NCBI GenBank assembly: GCA_965232015.1
Contig: OZ246946.1
Location: forward strand, 2,914,001 to 2,978,000
Length of the DNA: 64,000 bases
Direction of reading: 5' to 3'
Source: JAJEAO01 sp963667635
GTDB lineage: Bacteria > Acidobacteriota > Vicinamibacteria > Marinacidobacterales > Marinacidobacteraceae
The notes below the pieces were generated by a model. It ran no database searches. It was given only the letters and a program-made list of their open reading frames with translations, and was not told the origin of the DNA. This document shows positions 16,747 to 25,723 of the stretch, one piece after another. Both the position numbers and the translations under genes were made by a program. How positions within the stretch are numbered: position 1 is the stretch's first letter; each line of letters opens with the position of its first letter.

Positions 16747-17832
16747 TCAGGCGTCCGCGAGGCCGCGACCGATGGCGGCGACCGCTCGGTTCACATCCTC
16801 TGGAGTCACCCACCCGAGATGGCCGAGCCGGAGCACGCGACCCGCGAGGCGTCCGAGTCCACCACCGAGCACCAGACCGTGTTCCTCCCGAAGTCTTCGG
16901 GCGAGATCGGGCCACGAGACCTCGTCGGGCAGCCAGGCCGCGGTGACCGTCGGTGAGGCGTGGGGCTCGGGGGCGACCAGCCGCAGCCCGAGTGCGACGA
17001 GCCCTTCCCGGGCGGCGACCGCCGCCGCAGCGTGGCGGGCGAAGACCCCGTCCCGCCCCTCCTCGAGCAGGAGCCGCAGCCCCGCCTCCATCGCGAAAAC
17101 GACGGGCAGCGCGGGCGTGGACGGGAACGAACCCCGCGCCGCCGCCTCGCGGTAGCGGGCGAGGTCCCAGTAGAAGCGCGGCAGACGGGCCGTCGCCTCG
17201 GCCGCCTCGGCGCGGGACGAAGTCCACACCATCGCCAACCCCGGAGGAAGACCCCACGCCTTCTGCGAGCCGGTGAAGACCACGTCGCAGTCGGCCACTG
17301 GAACCTCCACGGCGCCGAGACTCGAAACGGCGTCCACGAGAACCAGCGCATCCCGCGCCTCTCGGGCCGCCGCGATCAGCTCCGCGAGAGGGTGAAGGAC
17401 CCCGGTCGAGGTCTCGCAGTGCGTCAGGAGAACCGCGCGGGTGTCGGGGCGGCGGGCGAGCTCGGCCCGGAGCCGGTCCGGATCGGCGGGCTCCCCCCAC
17501 GGGGTGCCGAGGGTGGCGGCGTCGAGGCCGTACCCGGAGGCGACCTGGAGGTAGCGCTCGGCGAACACGCCGCCCCCCAGACCGAGCACGCGGTCCCCGG
17601 GGGAGAGCGTGTTGACGAGCGTCGCTTCCATCCCCCCGGTGCCGGAGGCGGTGAGGAGCAGGGGGGCTGATGACGCGCCCACGAAGTTGGAGAGATCGCA
17701 GAGCAGCCTGGGCAGCAGCGCCGCCATCTCGGGCCCCCGGTAGGAGGTCATCGGCCGTCTCATCGCGGCGACGACCTCGGGGTGGAGCGGCGTCGGCCCA
17801 GGGATCCGGAGGTCGGGGGCGGAGCGAGGCAT
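16747..17832 (-). CDS. Class V aminotransferase (alanine/serine-glyoxylate type)
   Basis: The 361-residue protein is a fold-type I PLP enzyme. It begins MPRSAPDLRIPGPTPLHPEV, the standard start of serine- or alanine-glyoxylate aminotransferases. SGTGGMEA contacts the cofactor phosphate, LVDAVSSLG carries the ring Asp, and TGSQKAWGLPPG holds the Schiff-base Lys near residue 191. Likely reaction: transfer of an amino group from alanine or serine to glyoxylate in the cytoplasm. The start at 17832 matches the family's N-terminus. It is divergent from the large NTPase gene, leaving about 150 bases for both promoters; I see no convincing -10/-35 there. Confidence 0.87.
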   Translation of the reverse strand: MPRSAPDLRIPGPTPLHPEVVAAMRRPMTSYRGPEMAALLPRLLCDLSNFVGASSAPLLLTASGTGGMEATLVNTLSPGDRVLGLGGGVFAERYLQVASGYGLDAATLGTPWGEPADPDRLRAELARRPDTRAVLLTHCETSTGVLHPLAELIAAAREARDALVLVDAVSSLGAVEVPVADCDVVFTGSQKAWGLPPGLAMVWTSSRAEAAEATARLPRFYWDLARYREAAARGSFPSTPALPVVFAMEAGLRLLLEEGRDGVFARHAAAAVAAREGLVALGLRLVAPEPHASPTVTAAWLPDEVSWPDLARRLREEHGLVLGGGLGRLAGRVLRLGHLGWVTPEDVNRAVAAIGRGLADA

Positions 17833-17982
17833 CACGCGAATGGTGTACTCCGAAGGGTGCGGTCCGGCACGTGTCGGATTCTGACCGCGGATGGGATTAG
17901 CATGGTTGCCGGGTCGTTTTTCGGTCCGCGCTACTGCGGGTGCGGTGCGGGGCCGAACGCGATCGCGGGAGGTTTGCGCGAT

Positions 17983-20900
17983 ATGACGTTCGAATGGCGC
18001 CAGCCGGGGCCGCTGAAGACCGGGTTGCCTCGACTCCTGATGACGAATCCCCAGCGGCTCTGCGCGGCGCTCGGCCTGAGCCGAAAGGAGCGGCGAAGGG
18101 AGTGGAGCAGGGCGCGTCCGCACGAGCAGGCGCGGGTTCAGGAGGCCATCCAGGCGGGCGAGTACGCCGCGACGATCACTCTGGAGATGGGGCTGATCGT
18201 GAAACGCTGGTCGGATCCGGCCTCGAGGCGACGGACGTGGGAGACCGCGCTGCGCGGAGATGGCGACGGCGGGCCCTCCCTGATTCTTTCGGTGCTTCGG
18301 GAATTCGTGGAGGAGGAGCGCAGATACGGCGGGGGAGAAGCGGAGGACTCGAGAGGACGCACCGAGGCGGTGCGGATCGCGCACCGTGCGTGGGATCACA
18401 CCTGGACGCGGCTCGATCGGTGGGACGAACTGCCGAAACTCGACCGCGAGCAATGCGTCCTGCGGCTCTTCGCCGTGGCCACCGTGCTCGACGAGCAGGG
18501 CGTCCTCGCAGAAGCTTGCCGAAGGGTCCCCGCCCTGCGGGAGGAGTTCGGGACGATGGTCCCGGACGAACCGGATCCGGTCGAGGAGTGGACCCGCCTC
18601 TGCGCCCGGATGGGCGAGCTGGCGCAGAAGGCCGCCGGCCCGCCACCGGAGCCCGACGAGATCGTCGGCATGAGAAGTGTCGTCACGGATCTCCGAACGA
18701 TCGAAGTTGCGGTGCGGGATCGAGTCGGGTCCGCTGCTCGTGACGCTCTGCTTGATGCCGTGAAGGTGAAGCTGAAGGAAATCGCCGACGATCCGAACTT
18801 CGCCTGGTTCACCGAGGACATGCGCGCCGACATGATGAGCGCTTGGGAAGCGATCGAGAAGGACATCACGCCAGACCAGGTGGACGAGGAGCGCGAACGG
18901 TTCGAGGCCGCCGTTCCCCGGTCGATGGAGGCGGCGCGCGACGCGGAAGCGGAGCGAGCGCGGGCCGAGCAGTCGGTGCTGGAGCACCGCGAGCAACGTC
19001 CCCCAGCCTTCGCCGCCCTGAGGAAGTGGGACGCATCCCTGCGGAAGCTCCAGGCCGAAGAGCATCGGCGCCAAGAAGCGCTCTGGGAGACGCAGGCGGC
19101 GCTCGTGGCGGCGGCCTCCCCCTTCGGGAAGATGCCGGACACGGAGCCGCCTGAGCCGGATGGCGAGCCCGAACCGCCGGAGCCGGACCGCGAGCCCGAG
19201 ACACCGGAAACGGGCGACGAGCCCGAACCAACGGGGCCGGGTGCCGACTCCGACCCGACGGATCAGGGCGGCGAGCCCGAGACACCGGCGCCGGGCGAGG
19301 AGCCCGAACCGACGGAACCCGCCGGCGTGACCGAACCGATGGAACCCGGCGGCGAAACGGAGCCGACGGATCCCGGCGGCGCAACCGAGCCGACGGATCC
19401 CGGCGGCGAAGCCGAGCCGACGGATCCGGAGTCTGAGCCGCCTGCTCCAGACCCGCTGGTCGCGCGGGCCGAGACGGCCATCTTCGAGGCCATCGCTGAG
19501 GATCCGCCGCGCCTCGCTTTCGCCGTGCAAACGACGCGGCTGCTGGAGCAGAAGGCGCACGACGCGGCCAGGGGCCGGAGCCGACTGCTCGAGGGCGCTC
19601 TGCTCGCCGATCGGCTACGGCTCGCCGACGGGCGGATCTGCAGATCCCTGGGTGCCGTGTTCGGCGACTTCCCGAGGGTTGAGCCGGATTTCGACGAGGA
19701 GGAGCAGGCCTTCCACATCGCCAGCCGCTTCTCCGCTTCTCTGATCCCATCCCTGCTCGCGCCGAACTCCGGCGCCTTCGCCATCCTGAGGAACCTGCCC
19801 TCCGGCCCGCTCCCGGCGCTCCGAGAACTGGCCCACGGCGTTTCGGACCATGTGGCGAGGCTTCAGACCGCTCACATCAGCATCCACCTCCTCCGGCGCC
19901 TGGGCTCCGAGGCCGCGGCGGCGGAGTCTCGCAGGCAGGTCGCGAGCGAAGTTCGCCAGTGGCGCCGCGACGCCCCGCGCCGCACATTGAAGTATCAGCC
20001 GGCGACCGCAGTCTGGAAGCACTGGCTTCATGACGCCGGCTGGATCGGGGATCTGATGCGGCGGATCGAAAGGGGTGCCGAGCCCGAGATGAAACTCCGT
20101 TCGCAGATCCAATGGATGAGGAGCAAGGACGAGGTCCAAAGGCGCATCACGGACACGGACAGGGACTTGCGCGGCCCTCTCCAACGCCGTAGCGCGATCC
20201 AATGGCAGGCCCTCGCGCAGCTCGTCGCCGAAGCACGGAAAGCTGCCGAACTGGCCGAGAGGTACTTGAGCGCTCAGGCGGCGGCCGGGGGGCGCGACTA
20301 CCATCTCACCGTGCTGCGCGACCTCCGCAGGGAGGTGGACGGGAATGTCCCGAGGGCTCTCGACGAACTCGAGGCCGCGGGGAGCCGGGATCCCGGGTGG
20401 TCGTCTTCGGGGGCCTGGCTCGCGCAACGCGCCGTCAGGAGACTCCAGAACCTGCTTCACGGGACCGGCGTGAAGCCCTCAGCGACGGAACCGGCCGCGG
20501 AAGGTCTGCTCGCGTCCGGCTTCTATGGCTCGCGCCTCGTGCTGGACCGGAGAGACGAGCCCCGCGGCGAGCCACGAGAAGTCATCGAAGCCCTCGTCAC
20601 GGGGCCTTCTCTTGGGGCTGCCGAGGCCATTCGGGGCCATCTGGACTCGGGGGAACTGGAGATGGCGCAGCGGATCCTGGACTGGTCCGTCGCCGAAGAG
20701 GGCGAACGGCTCGAGGATCTGCGTGACGAGTTGCAAGGTGCGCGCGAGCGGCGACTGGAGACAGCGAACGGCCGCCTGCAGGACCTCGAGGACCGCATGG
20801 AGAGCGGCATGATCCTCGGGAGCGTCTCCGCCGACCAGCGCCTCGAGATCGAAAGCGCCTTCGTGGAGGCGCGTCGCCGGCTCGACGAGCCGGGCTTCCT

Positions 20901-23892
20901 GCACTTCGACGAGATCGAGGAGTCTCTCGGCCGAAGCGACCGCCGGCTCCGCAAGATGACGCGGGAGCACCTGGAACGGGTACGCCGCGAGCTCGCCGAT
21001 CTGGACGTGGAAGATGGGAGCACGGCGAAGCGGGCGATCGAACGCGCCATCGAGCAGCGCGACGTCGTCACCGCAAACGAACTGATCGGCGAGGCGCGTC
21101 GCGACCCCGCCTTCGTTCCGGCGGAACCCGTCCCGCGTAACGGCCTGTTCGACGACTTCTTCCCTGATACAGCGGCCGCCACGTCCAAACAGTTGGAACG
21201 ATGGGGCGGTTCGCGCCGGGTCGTTCGCGCGATCCGCGACGGGAAGCGCTTCCCGGGAGTGCCCCCTTCGCTTCCCGGGGGCCGCCGGGACTCGGCGGTC
21301 CAGATGCTGGAGGCGTGGTTCACGCTGAAGCACGACGGGGAGTTCGCTCACGGCATGGAGGCCACCTTGGGCCGCCTCTTCACCGAGGTCGGTTTCACGG
21401 TCGCGAGCGTCAAGAGGAAGACGGACGAACATGGTGCCTGGGTACGCCTCCGCACCGCGCCTCTCGGGTCCAAGGACGAGTGCCCGGTGCCCAGCTACGG
21501 ATCGGCCGCCAAGGGGCGGTACCGGGTGATCTGCAAGTGGAAGCGTCCCGCCATCGCCGACCTGATGCGGTACGCGGACCGGGATGGAGGCGACCCTCCA
21601 ATCCTGCTTTACTTCGGACGGCTCAGCGCACCGCAGCGGGCCGAGCTCGGACGGACCTCGCGGCGGAACGCCTCGACGCTCCTCGTTCTGGACGAGACTG
21701 TGCTCGTTTCTCTCTGCGGTGAACGGGACTCTCGACTACCGGCCCTCTTTCACCGTACGCTGCCGTTCACCTACGTCCAGCCGTACATCACGACCGGCGG
21801 CGAAGTGCCGCCGGAGATGTTCTACGGTCGAGACAAGGAGAAGAGGGACGTCACTTCCCCGAACGGGCCGTGCTTCATCTACGGCGGACGTCAACTCGGC
21901 AAGACCGCGATCCTGCGGGCCGTCAGGGCGGAGGCCGATGATCCGCGAAACGACCGATACGCCGTCTTCATCGACCTGAAGGCGCACGGCATCGGCGTCG
22001 GACGGGACGCCGCGGACCTGTGGCCGCTGCTCTGGGAGACCCTGCGCCCGGGCGGCGCGATCCCGGTGGATGTGCGGAAACCGTCGCCGAAGAGCCGCCG
22101 CAGCGTCAGAACGTTCCTACACCGCCTGATCGAACACTTCCATCCCGAGCGCGGACGCCGGCTGCTCCTCCTGCTGGACGAGGCGGACCGCTTCCTCGAA
22201 GTGGACTCGCGTGAGCAGGAGCGGGGAGTGGCTGCGAGCGGCTACCCACAGTCTATCCGCTTGAAACGGCTCATGGACCAGACCGAGCGCTCGATCAAGG
22301 TTGTCTTCGCCGGGCTTCACAACGTCTTGCGGACAGCTGAGCGGGCGAACCACCCACTCGGTCAGTTCGGTCGCCCCATTCAGGTGGGTCCTCTGCTCCA
22401 CAACGGGGAGATGCGCCGAGCTCGCGATCTGCTCACCTGGCCGCTGCTTGCCGCGGGATACCGCCTCGCCTCGCGTAATCTGGTAACCCGGATCCTGGCC
22501 CAAGCGAATTTCTACCCGGGTCTGATCCAGGCCTGCGGCGCGGAGCTGGTCGGCGCGATGGCGTCGCGGTGTGAAGGCCAGCCGATTTACGAGATCACGC
22601 CTCCCGTCGTTAAGGAGATGTACCGGAGCGGCGGCCTGCGAGAGTTCATCCGGGACCGGTTCCAGTTGACGCTGGATCTAGACCAGCGCTACGAGGTCAT
22701 CGCGTACCTGATCGCTTGGATGTGCACCGGAGAGGACGGCCTACTCGTGGAGGGGATCGCGTTCGCGAAGATTCAGAGCGAGGCGGTCGAGGTGTGGCCG
22801 GAGGGGTTCGACGGCTTGACGGCCGGGCACTTCCGCTCCCTACTCGACGAAATGGAAGGTCTCGGTGTACTGAAGCGAACCGGCCGCGAGCACTGGTCAC
22901 TCCGGAACCCGAACGTGCTGCTCCTGATGGGGACGCAGGACCAGATCGAAGAGAGGCTGCTGCGAGAACGCAAACCGCCACCGGAGTTCCAGCGGGAAAC
23001 CTTCCGCGGCCGGTGGAACCCGGGAATGCCGTCCGATCCCGTACGAAATCCGATGACCTTCCATCAGGAGGGCCACTTGTCGGCCGAGGAGAACGGCATC
23101 ATCGTTCTCTCAGGCATCCGCGCCGCCGGATACGAAGCCGTCGTGAAAGGACTGACCGACTCCTTGGGTGTGCCGCTCGGCGGAGCCCGCGACCCGGAAT
23201 CCCTTGTCGCAGAGCTGCGCGATCAAGTAGCGAGACAGAAGGACCCTGTCCGCGTCTACGCGGTCCCGCACAGCGCGCAGTGGACCGGGGAGTGGCTCCG
23301 TGCTGCTCGGACGTATCTGGATCGGCTGAGCAAGTCCGACCGCTGGATTCGCCTGGTGTTCCTCGCCGACGGCGATCAGCTTTTCCGGTTTCTCCGGGAC
23401 GAGGTTCGAACCGCTCCGTGGCTCACGACGATCCTCCTCGAACCCTGGCACCCGGACTACCTACGTCAGTGGCTTCAGGACGTCGGCATTGTTCAGTCCC
23501 CCGACCTGCGCCAGCACATCCTCGATGTCACCGGCGGCTGGCACATCCAGCTCATGCGTTACGCCGAACTCGTCCAGGACGGGAACGGGGAAGCCGGACT
23601 CGAAGATCTCGAAACGGAACTCGAGGATCCAACCCGGCGGGAGGACCTGCGCAAGCAACTCTGCCTCGTTGAGCCCGACACCCGCGCGGTCCTGCGGCCG
23701 TTCGTCGAGTACGGCGACAACGGCGCACTCCGGCGCGAGGAGGCGCTGAGCGAGGCGGTGGACGAGGGACTCACGCGCGACGAGGCGCTCCGGCGCCTGG
23801 AGTGGGCGAGGAGAATGAGTCTCGTCCGATCGGGATTCACCTGGCAGATCAACCCGCTGGTCGCTCGTCTGATCCGGTCTGACGAAGAGTGA
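17983..23892 (+). CDS. Giant P-loop (STAND-like) NTPase, candidate defence protein
   Basis: The 1969-residue protein starts at ATG 17983 with GGAGG ten bases upstream; an ATG at 17902 is also in frame. Residues 1-385 are charged helices. Residues 387-489 form an acidic Pro/Glu/Thr linker with repeats such as TEPTDPGG. A long helical region follows to about 1100. Residues 1105-1290 look alpha/beta (ILLYFGRLSAPQRAELGR, LLVLDETVLVSL), perhaps a degenerate nuclease-like fold. The NTPase has Walker A GGRQLGKT at 1301-1308 and Walker B LLLLLDEADRF near 1395-1405, then winged-helix-like segments. After residue 1700 a second NTPase-like block lacks a Walker A but keeps WIRLVFLADGDQLF. The stop overlaps the MNT start (GTGA). 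Large multidomain NTPases of this build are often phage sensors; I do not recognise this as a named family. Confidence 0.72.
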   Translation: MTFEWRQPGPLKTGLPRLLMTNPQRLCAALGLSRKERRREWSRARPHEQARVQEAIQAGEYAATITLEMGLIVKRWSDPASRRRTWETALRGDGDGGPSLILSVLREFVEEERRYGGGEAEDSRGRTEAVRIAHRAWDHTWTRLDRWDELPKLDREQCVLRLFAVATVLDEQGVLAEACRRVPALREEFGTMVPDEPDPVEEWTRLCARMGELAQKAAGPPPEPDEIVGMRSVVTDLRTIEVAVRDRVGSAARDALLDAVKVKLKEIADDPNFAWFTEDMRADMMSAWEAIEKDITPDQVDEERERFEAAVPRSMEAARDAEAERARAEQSVLEHREQRPPAFAALRKWDASLRKLQAEEHRRQEALWETQAALVAAASPFGKMPDTEPPEPDGEPEPPEPDREPETPETGDEPEPTGPGADSDPTDQGGEPETPAPGEEPEPTEPAGVTEPMEPGGETEPTDPGGATEPTDPGGEAEPTDPESEPPAPDPLVARAETAIFEAIAEDPPRLAFAVQTTRLLEQKAHDAARGRSRLLEGALLADRLRLADGRICRSLGAVFGDFPRVEPDFDEEEQAFHIASRFSASLIPSLLAPNSGAFAILRNLPSGPLPALRELAHGVSDHVARLQTAHISIHLLRRLGSEAAAAESRRQVASEVRQWRRDAPRRTLKYQPATAVWKHWLHDAGWIGDLMRRIERGAEPEMKLRSQIQWMRSKDEVQRRITDTDRDLRGPLQRRSAIQWQALAQLVAEARKAAELAERYLSAQAAAGGRDYHLTVLRDLRREVDGNVPRALDELEAAGSRDPGWSSSGAWLAQRAVRRLQNLLHGTGVKPSATEPAAEGLLASGFYGSRLVLDRRDEPRGEPREVIEALVTGPSLGAAEAIRGHLDSGELEMAQRILDWSVAEEGERLEDLRDELQGARERRLETANGRLQDLEDRMESGMILGSVSADQRLEIESAFVEARRRLDEPGFLHFDEIEESLGRSDRRLRKMTREHLERVRRELADLDVEDGSTAKRAIERAIEQRDVVTANELIGEARRDPAFVPAEPVPRNGLFDDFFPDTAAATSKQLERWGGSRRVVRAIRDGKRFPGVPPSLPGGRRDSAVQMLEAWFTLKHDGEFAHGMEATLGRLFTEVGFTVASVKRKTDEHGAWVRLRTAPLGSKDECPVPSYGSAAKGRYRVICKWKRPAIADLMRYADRDGGDPPILLYFGRLSAPQRAELGRTSRRNASTLLVLDETVLVSLCGERDSRLPALFHRTLPFTYVQPYITTGGEVPPEMFYGRDKEKRDVTSPNGPCFIYGGRQLGKTAILRAVRAEADDPRNDRYAVFIDLKAHGIGVGRDAADLWPLLWETLRPGGAIPVDVRKPSPKSRRSVRTFLHRLIEHFHPERGRRLLLLLDEADRFLEVDSREQERGVAASGYPQSIRLKRLMDQTERSIKVVFAGLHNVLRTAERANHPLGQFGRPIQVGPLLHNGEMRRARDLLTWPLLAAGYRLASRNLVTRILAQANFYPGLIQACGAELVGAMASRCEGQPIYEITPPVVKEMYRSGGLREFIRDRFQLTLDLDQRYEVIAYLIAWMCTGEDGLLVEGIAFAKIQSEAVEVWPEGFDGLTAGHFRSLLDEMEGLGVLKRTGREHWSLRNPNVLLLMGTQDQIEERLLRERKPPPEFQRETFRGRWNPGMPSDPVRNPMTFHQEGHLSAEENGIIVLSGIRAAGYEAVVKGLTDSLGVPLGGARDPESLVAELRDQVARQKDPVRVYAVPHSAQWTGEWLRAARTYLDRLSKSDRWIRLVFLADGDQLFRFLRDEVRTAPWLTTILLEPWHPDYLRQWLQDVGIVQSPDLRQHILDVTGGWHIQLMRYAELVQDGNGEAGLEDLETELEDPTRREDLRKQLCLVEPDTRAVLRPFVEYGDNGALRREEALSEAVDEGLTRDEALRRLEWARRMSLVRSGFTWQINPLVARLIRSDEE

Positions 23893-24218
23893 CCAACGAC
23901 GAGCTGATCGCCCCCATTGTGCGGTCCATCGTGGAGGCGGTGGATCCGGAGCAGGTGATCCTGTTCGGATCCCGGGCGCGCGGGGACTTCCGGGAAGACT
24001 CGGACGTGGATCTCGTGGTGATCGAGGCCGAACCGTTCGGACCGGGCCGGAGCCGCCACCGGGAGATGGTGCGGCTGCTCGCCGTGGTATCGGAGTTCGA
24101 TGTCCCGGTGGACGTTCTGGTCTTTTCCCTGGCGGATGTGGACTACTGGAAGGATTCGATCAACCATGTCCTGGCCCGGGCGCTCCGGGAGGGGAAGGTG
24201 GTTCATGAGCGATCGTAG
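23889..24218 (+). CDS. Minimal nucleotidyltransferase (MntA-like antitoxin)
   Basis: The 109-residue protein has the MNT motif FGSRARGDFREDSDVDLVV, with GSRARG at residues 27-32 and catalytic Asp at 39 and 41; a third acidic residue lies in VPVDVLVFSL. In MntA-HepT pairs such proteins neutralise the HEPN RNase by adding AMP to it. The GTG start overlaps the stop of the giant NTPase gene, and the HEPN start lies inside this gene's 3' end. All three are therefore probably made from one transcript in linked amounts. Confidence 0.87.
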   Translation: MTNDELIAPIVRSIVEAVDPEQVILFGSRARGDFREDSDVDLVVIEAEPFGPGRSRHREMVRLLAVVSEFDVPVDVLVFSLADVDYWKDSINHVLARALREGKVVHERS

Positions 24219-24603
24219 GTGCGCCCGGCTCCTGATCGAGGCAGCCGAGCGTGACGCTCGGACGCTTCGGATTCTCCTTCCCACCGAAGTCTCGGACGAG
24301 GTCTTCGGCTTTCACGCCCAGCAGGCCGCCGAGAAGGCGATGAAAGCACAGATCGCCCTGTTGGGGGAGACCTATCCGCTCACCCACAGCAACCACCATC
24401 TCCTGCGGCGACTGGTGGACTTGGGCGTGGACATGGAGCCCTTTGTGGAACTGCTCGACTTCGACCCGTACGCCGTCCGCTTCCGCTACGAGAATCTCCC
24501 GCCACACCAGGGCCCGATGGATCGCGGACGCGCCATCCAGCTCGTGGATGCGCTGATCGCAGAGGTCCGGCAGGCGTTCCGCGGGGAAACCGAGAGTCGC
24601 TGA
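24205..24603 (+). CDS. HEPN-domain protein (HepT-like toxin)
   Basis: The 132-residue protein is a four-helix HEPN domain. FHAQQAAEKAMKAQI is the usual second helix, and RYENLPPH (residues 94-101) is the RX4-6H motif of HEPN RNases, so the catalytic pair appears intact. It starts at ATG 24205, overlapping the end of the MNT gene by 14 bases, with a purine-rich GGGAGGGGAAGG upstream. HepT-type toxins cleave tRNA or mRNA. Its place behind a giant NTPase suggests that this toxin could be the effector of a larger sensor system. Confidence 0.86.
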   Translation: MSDRRCARLLIEAAERDARTLRILLPTEVSDEVFGFHAQQAAEKAMKAQIALLGETYPLTHSNHHLLRRLVDLGVDMEPFVELLDFDPYAVRFRYENLPPHQGPMDRGRAIQLVDALIAEVRQAFRGETESR

Positions 24604-24632
24604 GACGGGCGACGCAGGACGCCGATCAGGAT

Positions 24633-25514
24633 GTGCGCCGGGGCCGGAGCCGGAGTCTCCGGTATCGTCGGTTTGCCTTGAGACTTGATCTGCGGCTCGG
24701 CAGCACCGTGCTGGTGTTCGTCGCGTTCGGCCTGCTGGTGGGCGCGGCTTGGTGGCGCGGGACGCGTCCGGCTGCGCACGACCATGGGGCCGAATCTTCG
24801 CGAGTGGATGGCGACGAATTGCCGAGCGAGATGGAGGTGGCCCGGGCGGATGTCTCGCCGGAGGGTCAGCTCGTCCTCGCCGCTGCGGAGGGGGATCTGG
24901 AACGGATCCGCGATCTGCTCGGAGAAGGCGTCTCACCCGAGGCGCGGAACACTCGCGGGCGGCAGCCTCTCCACTTCGCGGCGGCGTTCGGGCAGCCGGA
25001 GGCGATCCGCCTGCTCGCGGCGGAGGGCGCGGGCCTCGACGCCCAGGACGAGATCGGCTGGAGCCCTCTCACCTGGGCCGCGTGGCAGGGCTCGCTGGAA
25101 GGAACCCGGGCCCTCATCGCCCTCGGCGCGGACCCCGACGCCCGCTACCCGCCCAACCATGTGACCCCCCTCGCACAGCTCATGGCCGCTTGGCACATGG
25201 CAGAGGACAGGGCTCCCGAGGCGCCGCCGCTTGTGCTGGAGGAGCGGGCCGAGATCGCGCGCGTCCTGTTCGAAGCGGAGGCCGATCCGAACATCGAGGG
25301 AGGGTCGGGACTGCCGCTCGACATCGCTCTGTTTCTCGAAGACCCGACCCTCGTCGCGCTCTTCTTCGACCACGGGGCGCGGATCGGCGATCTGTGGAGC
25401 GCGAAGTTCTTCATCCGGCAACCCGGACCGATCGGAGACCTCGTGCGCGCCGCCGCGGAGCGCGAGGGCCTTTCGGAATCCGAAGTGCTGGCTCAAGGAA
25501 GGAGGAATCCGTGA
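24633..25514 (+). CDS. Membrane-anchored ankyrin-repeat protein
   Basis: The 293-residue protein has one hydrophobic segment near residues 23-42 (LGSTVLVFVAFGLLVGAAWW). At least three ankyrin repeats follow (GQLVLAAAEGDLERIRDLL, GRQPLHFAAAFGQPEAIRLL, GWSPLTWAAWQGSLEGTRAL), with a fourth degenerate one at SGLPLDIALFLEDPTLVALF. The basic N-terminus suggests the repeats face outward. A GTG at 24633 was chosen as start; a later start just before the hydrophobic stretch is possible. The gene begins 29 bases after the HEPN gene on the same strand and overlaps a tiny ORF at its end. Membership in the NTPase/MNT/HEPN operon is possible. Confidence 0.75.
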   Translation: MRRGRSRSLRYRRFALRLDLRLGSTVLVFVAFGLLVGAAWWRGTRPAAHDHGAESSRVDGDELPSEMEVARADVSPEGQLVLAAAEGDLERIRDLLGEGVSPEARNTRGRQPLHFAAAFGQPEAIRLLAAEGAGLDAQDEIGWSPLTWAAWQGSLEGTRALIALGADPDARYPPNHVTPLAQLMAAWHMAEDRAPEAPPLVLEERAEIARVLFEAEADPNIEGGSGLPLDIALFLEDPTLVALFFDHGARIGDLWSAKFFIRQPGPIGDLVRAAAEREGLSESEVLAQGRRNP

Positions 25515-25609
25515 AACAGCAAGTTGTCCTGAACCTGATCGTTACCGCGCTTCTGGTCGCCGGGGCGGTCTTCTTGCTGGCGTCCCCCGCCGAAGCCCAG
25601 TGCTGGTGA
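25511..25609 (+). CDS. Tiny secreted-type peptide ending in QCW
   Basis: A GTG at 25511 overlaps the stop of the ankyrin gene (GTGA) and is preceded by AAGGAGG, one of the best ribosome binding sites in the window. The 32-residue product starts MKQQVVLNLI, has one hydrophobic helix and a signal-peptidase-like site AEA, and ends only three residues later in QCW. It is either a single-span membrane microprotein or a signal peptide releasing almost nothing. I know no family for it. Confidence 0.5.
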   Translation: MKQQVVLNLIVTALLVAGAVFLLASPAEAQCW

Positions 25610-25683
25610 TGCGAACCCTGTTACATCACCGCGAACTCCCGCTGGCGCTGCGTTGGGCACCTTTGCTGCGTCTGATTCCGTAA
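25609..25683 (+). CDS. Possible 24-residue ORF overlapping the QCW peptide
   Basis: An ATG at 25609 overlaps the preceding TGA (TGATG) and reads 24 codons (MRTLLHHRELPLALRWAPLL then RLIP) to TAA at 25681-25683. It has no ribosome binding site of its own and would depend on coupling. A perfect hairpin follows two bases later. It could be chance, since short open frames are common in GC-rich DNA. Confidence 0.25.
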   Translation: MRTLLHHRELPLALRWAPLLRLIP

Positions 25684-25685
25684 CG

Positions 25686-25708
25686 CGGGCGAATCGCTGA
25701 TTCGCCCG
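25686..25708. terminator. Perfect 10-bp stem hairpin after the small ORFs
   Basis: CGGGCGAATC-GCT-GATTCGCCCG is a perfect 10-bp stem with a 3-base loop. It sits after the last small ORF and before the TTG start of the permease gene. It lacks a T-run, so rho-independent termination is uncertain. Confidence 0.55.
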
Positions 25709-25723
25709 TCGTCGCGGCTGTCC

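Noticed and set aside
17833..19560. Long extension of the aminotransferase frame, with proline-rich repeats
   Set aside because: It is antisense to the Pro/Glu linker of the giant NTPase, and the aminotransferase N-terminus is complete at 17832.
24206..24603. HEPN gene as part of an abortive system with the ankyrin protein alone
   Set aside because: The overlaps tie HEPN to MNT and the NTPase, while the ankyrin gene is separated by 29 bases; membership is possible but not shown.
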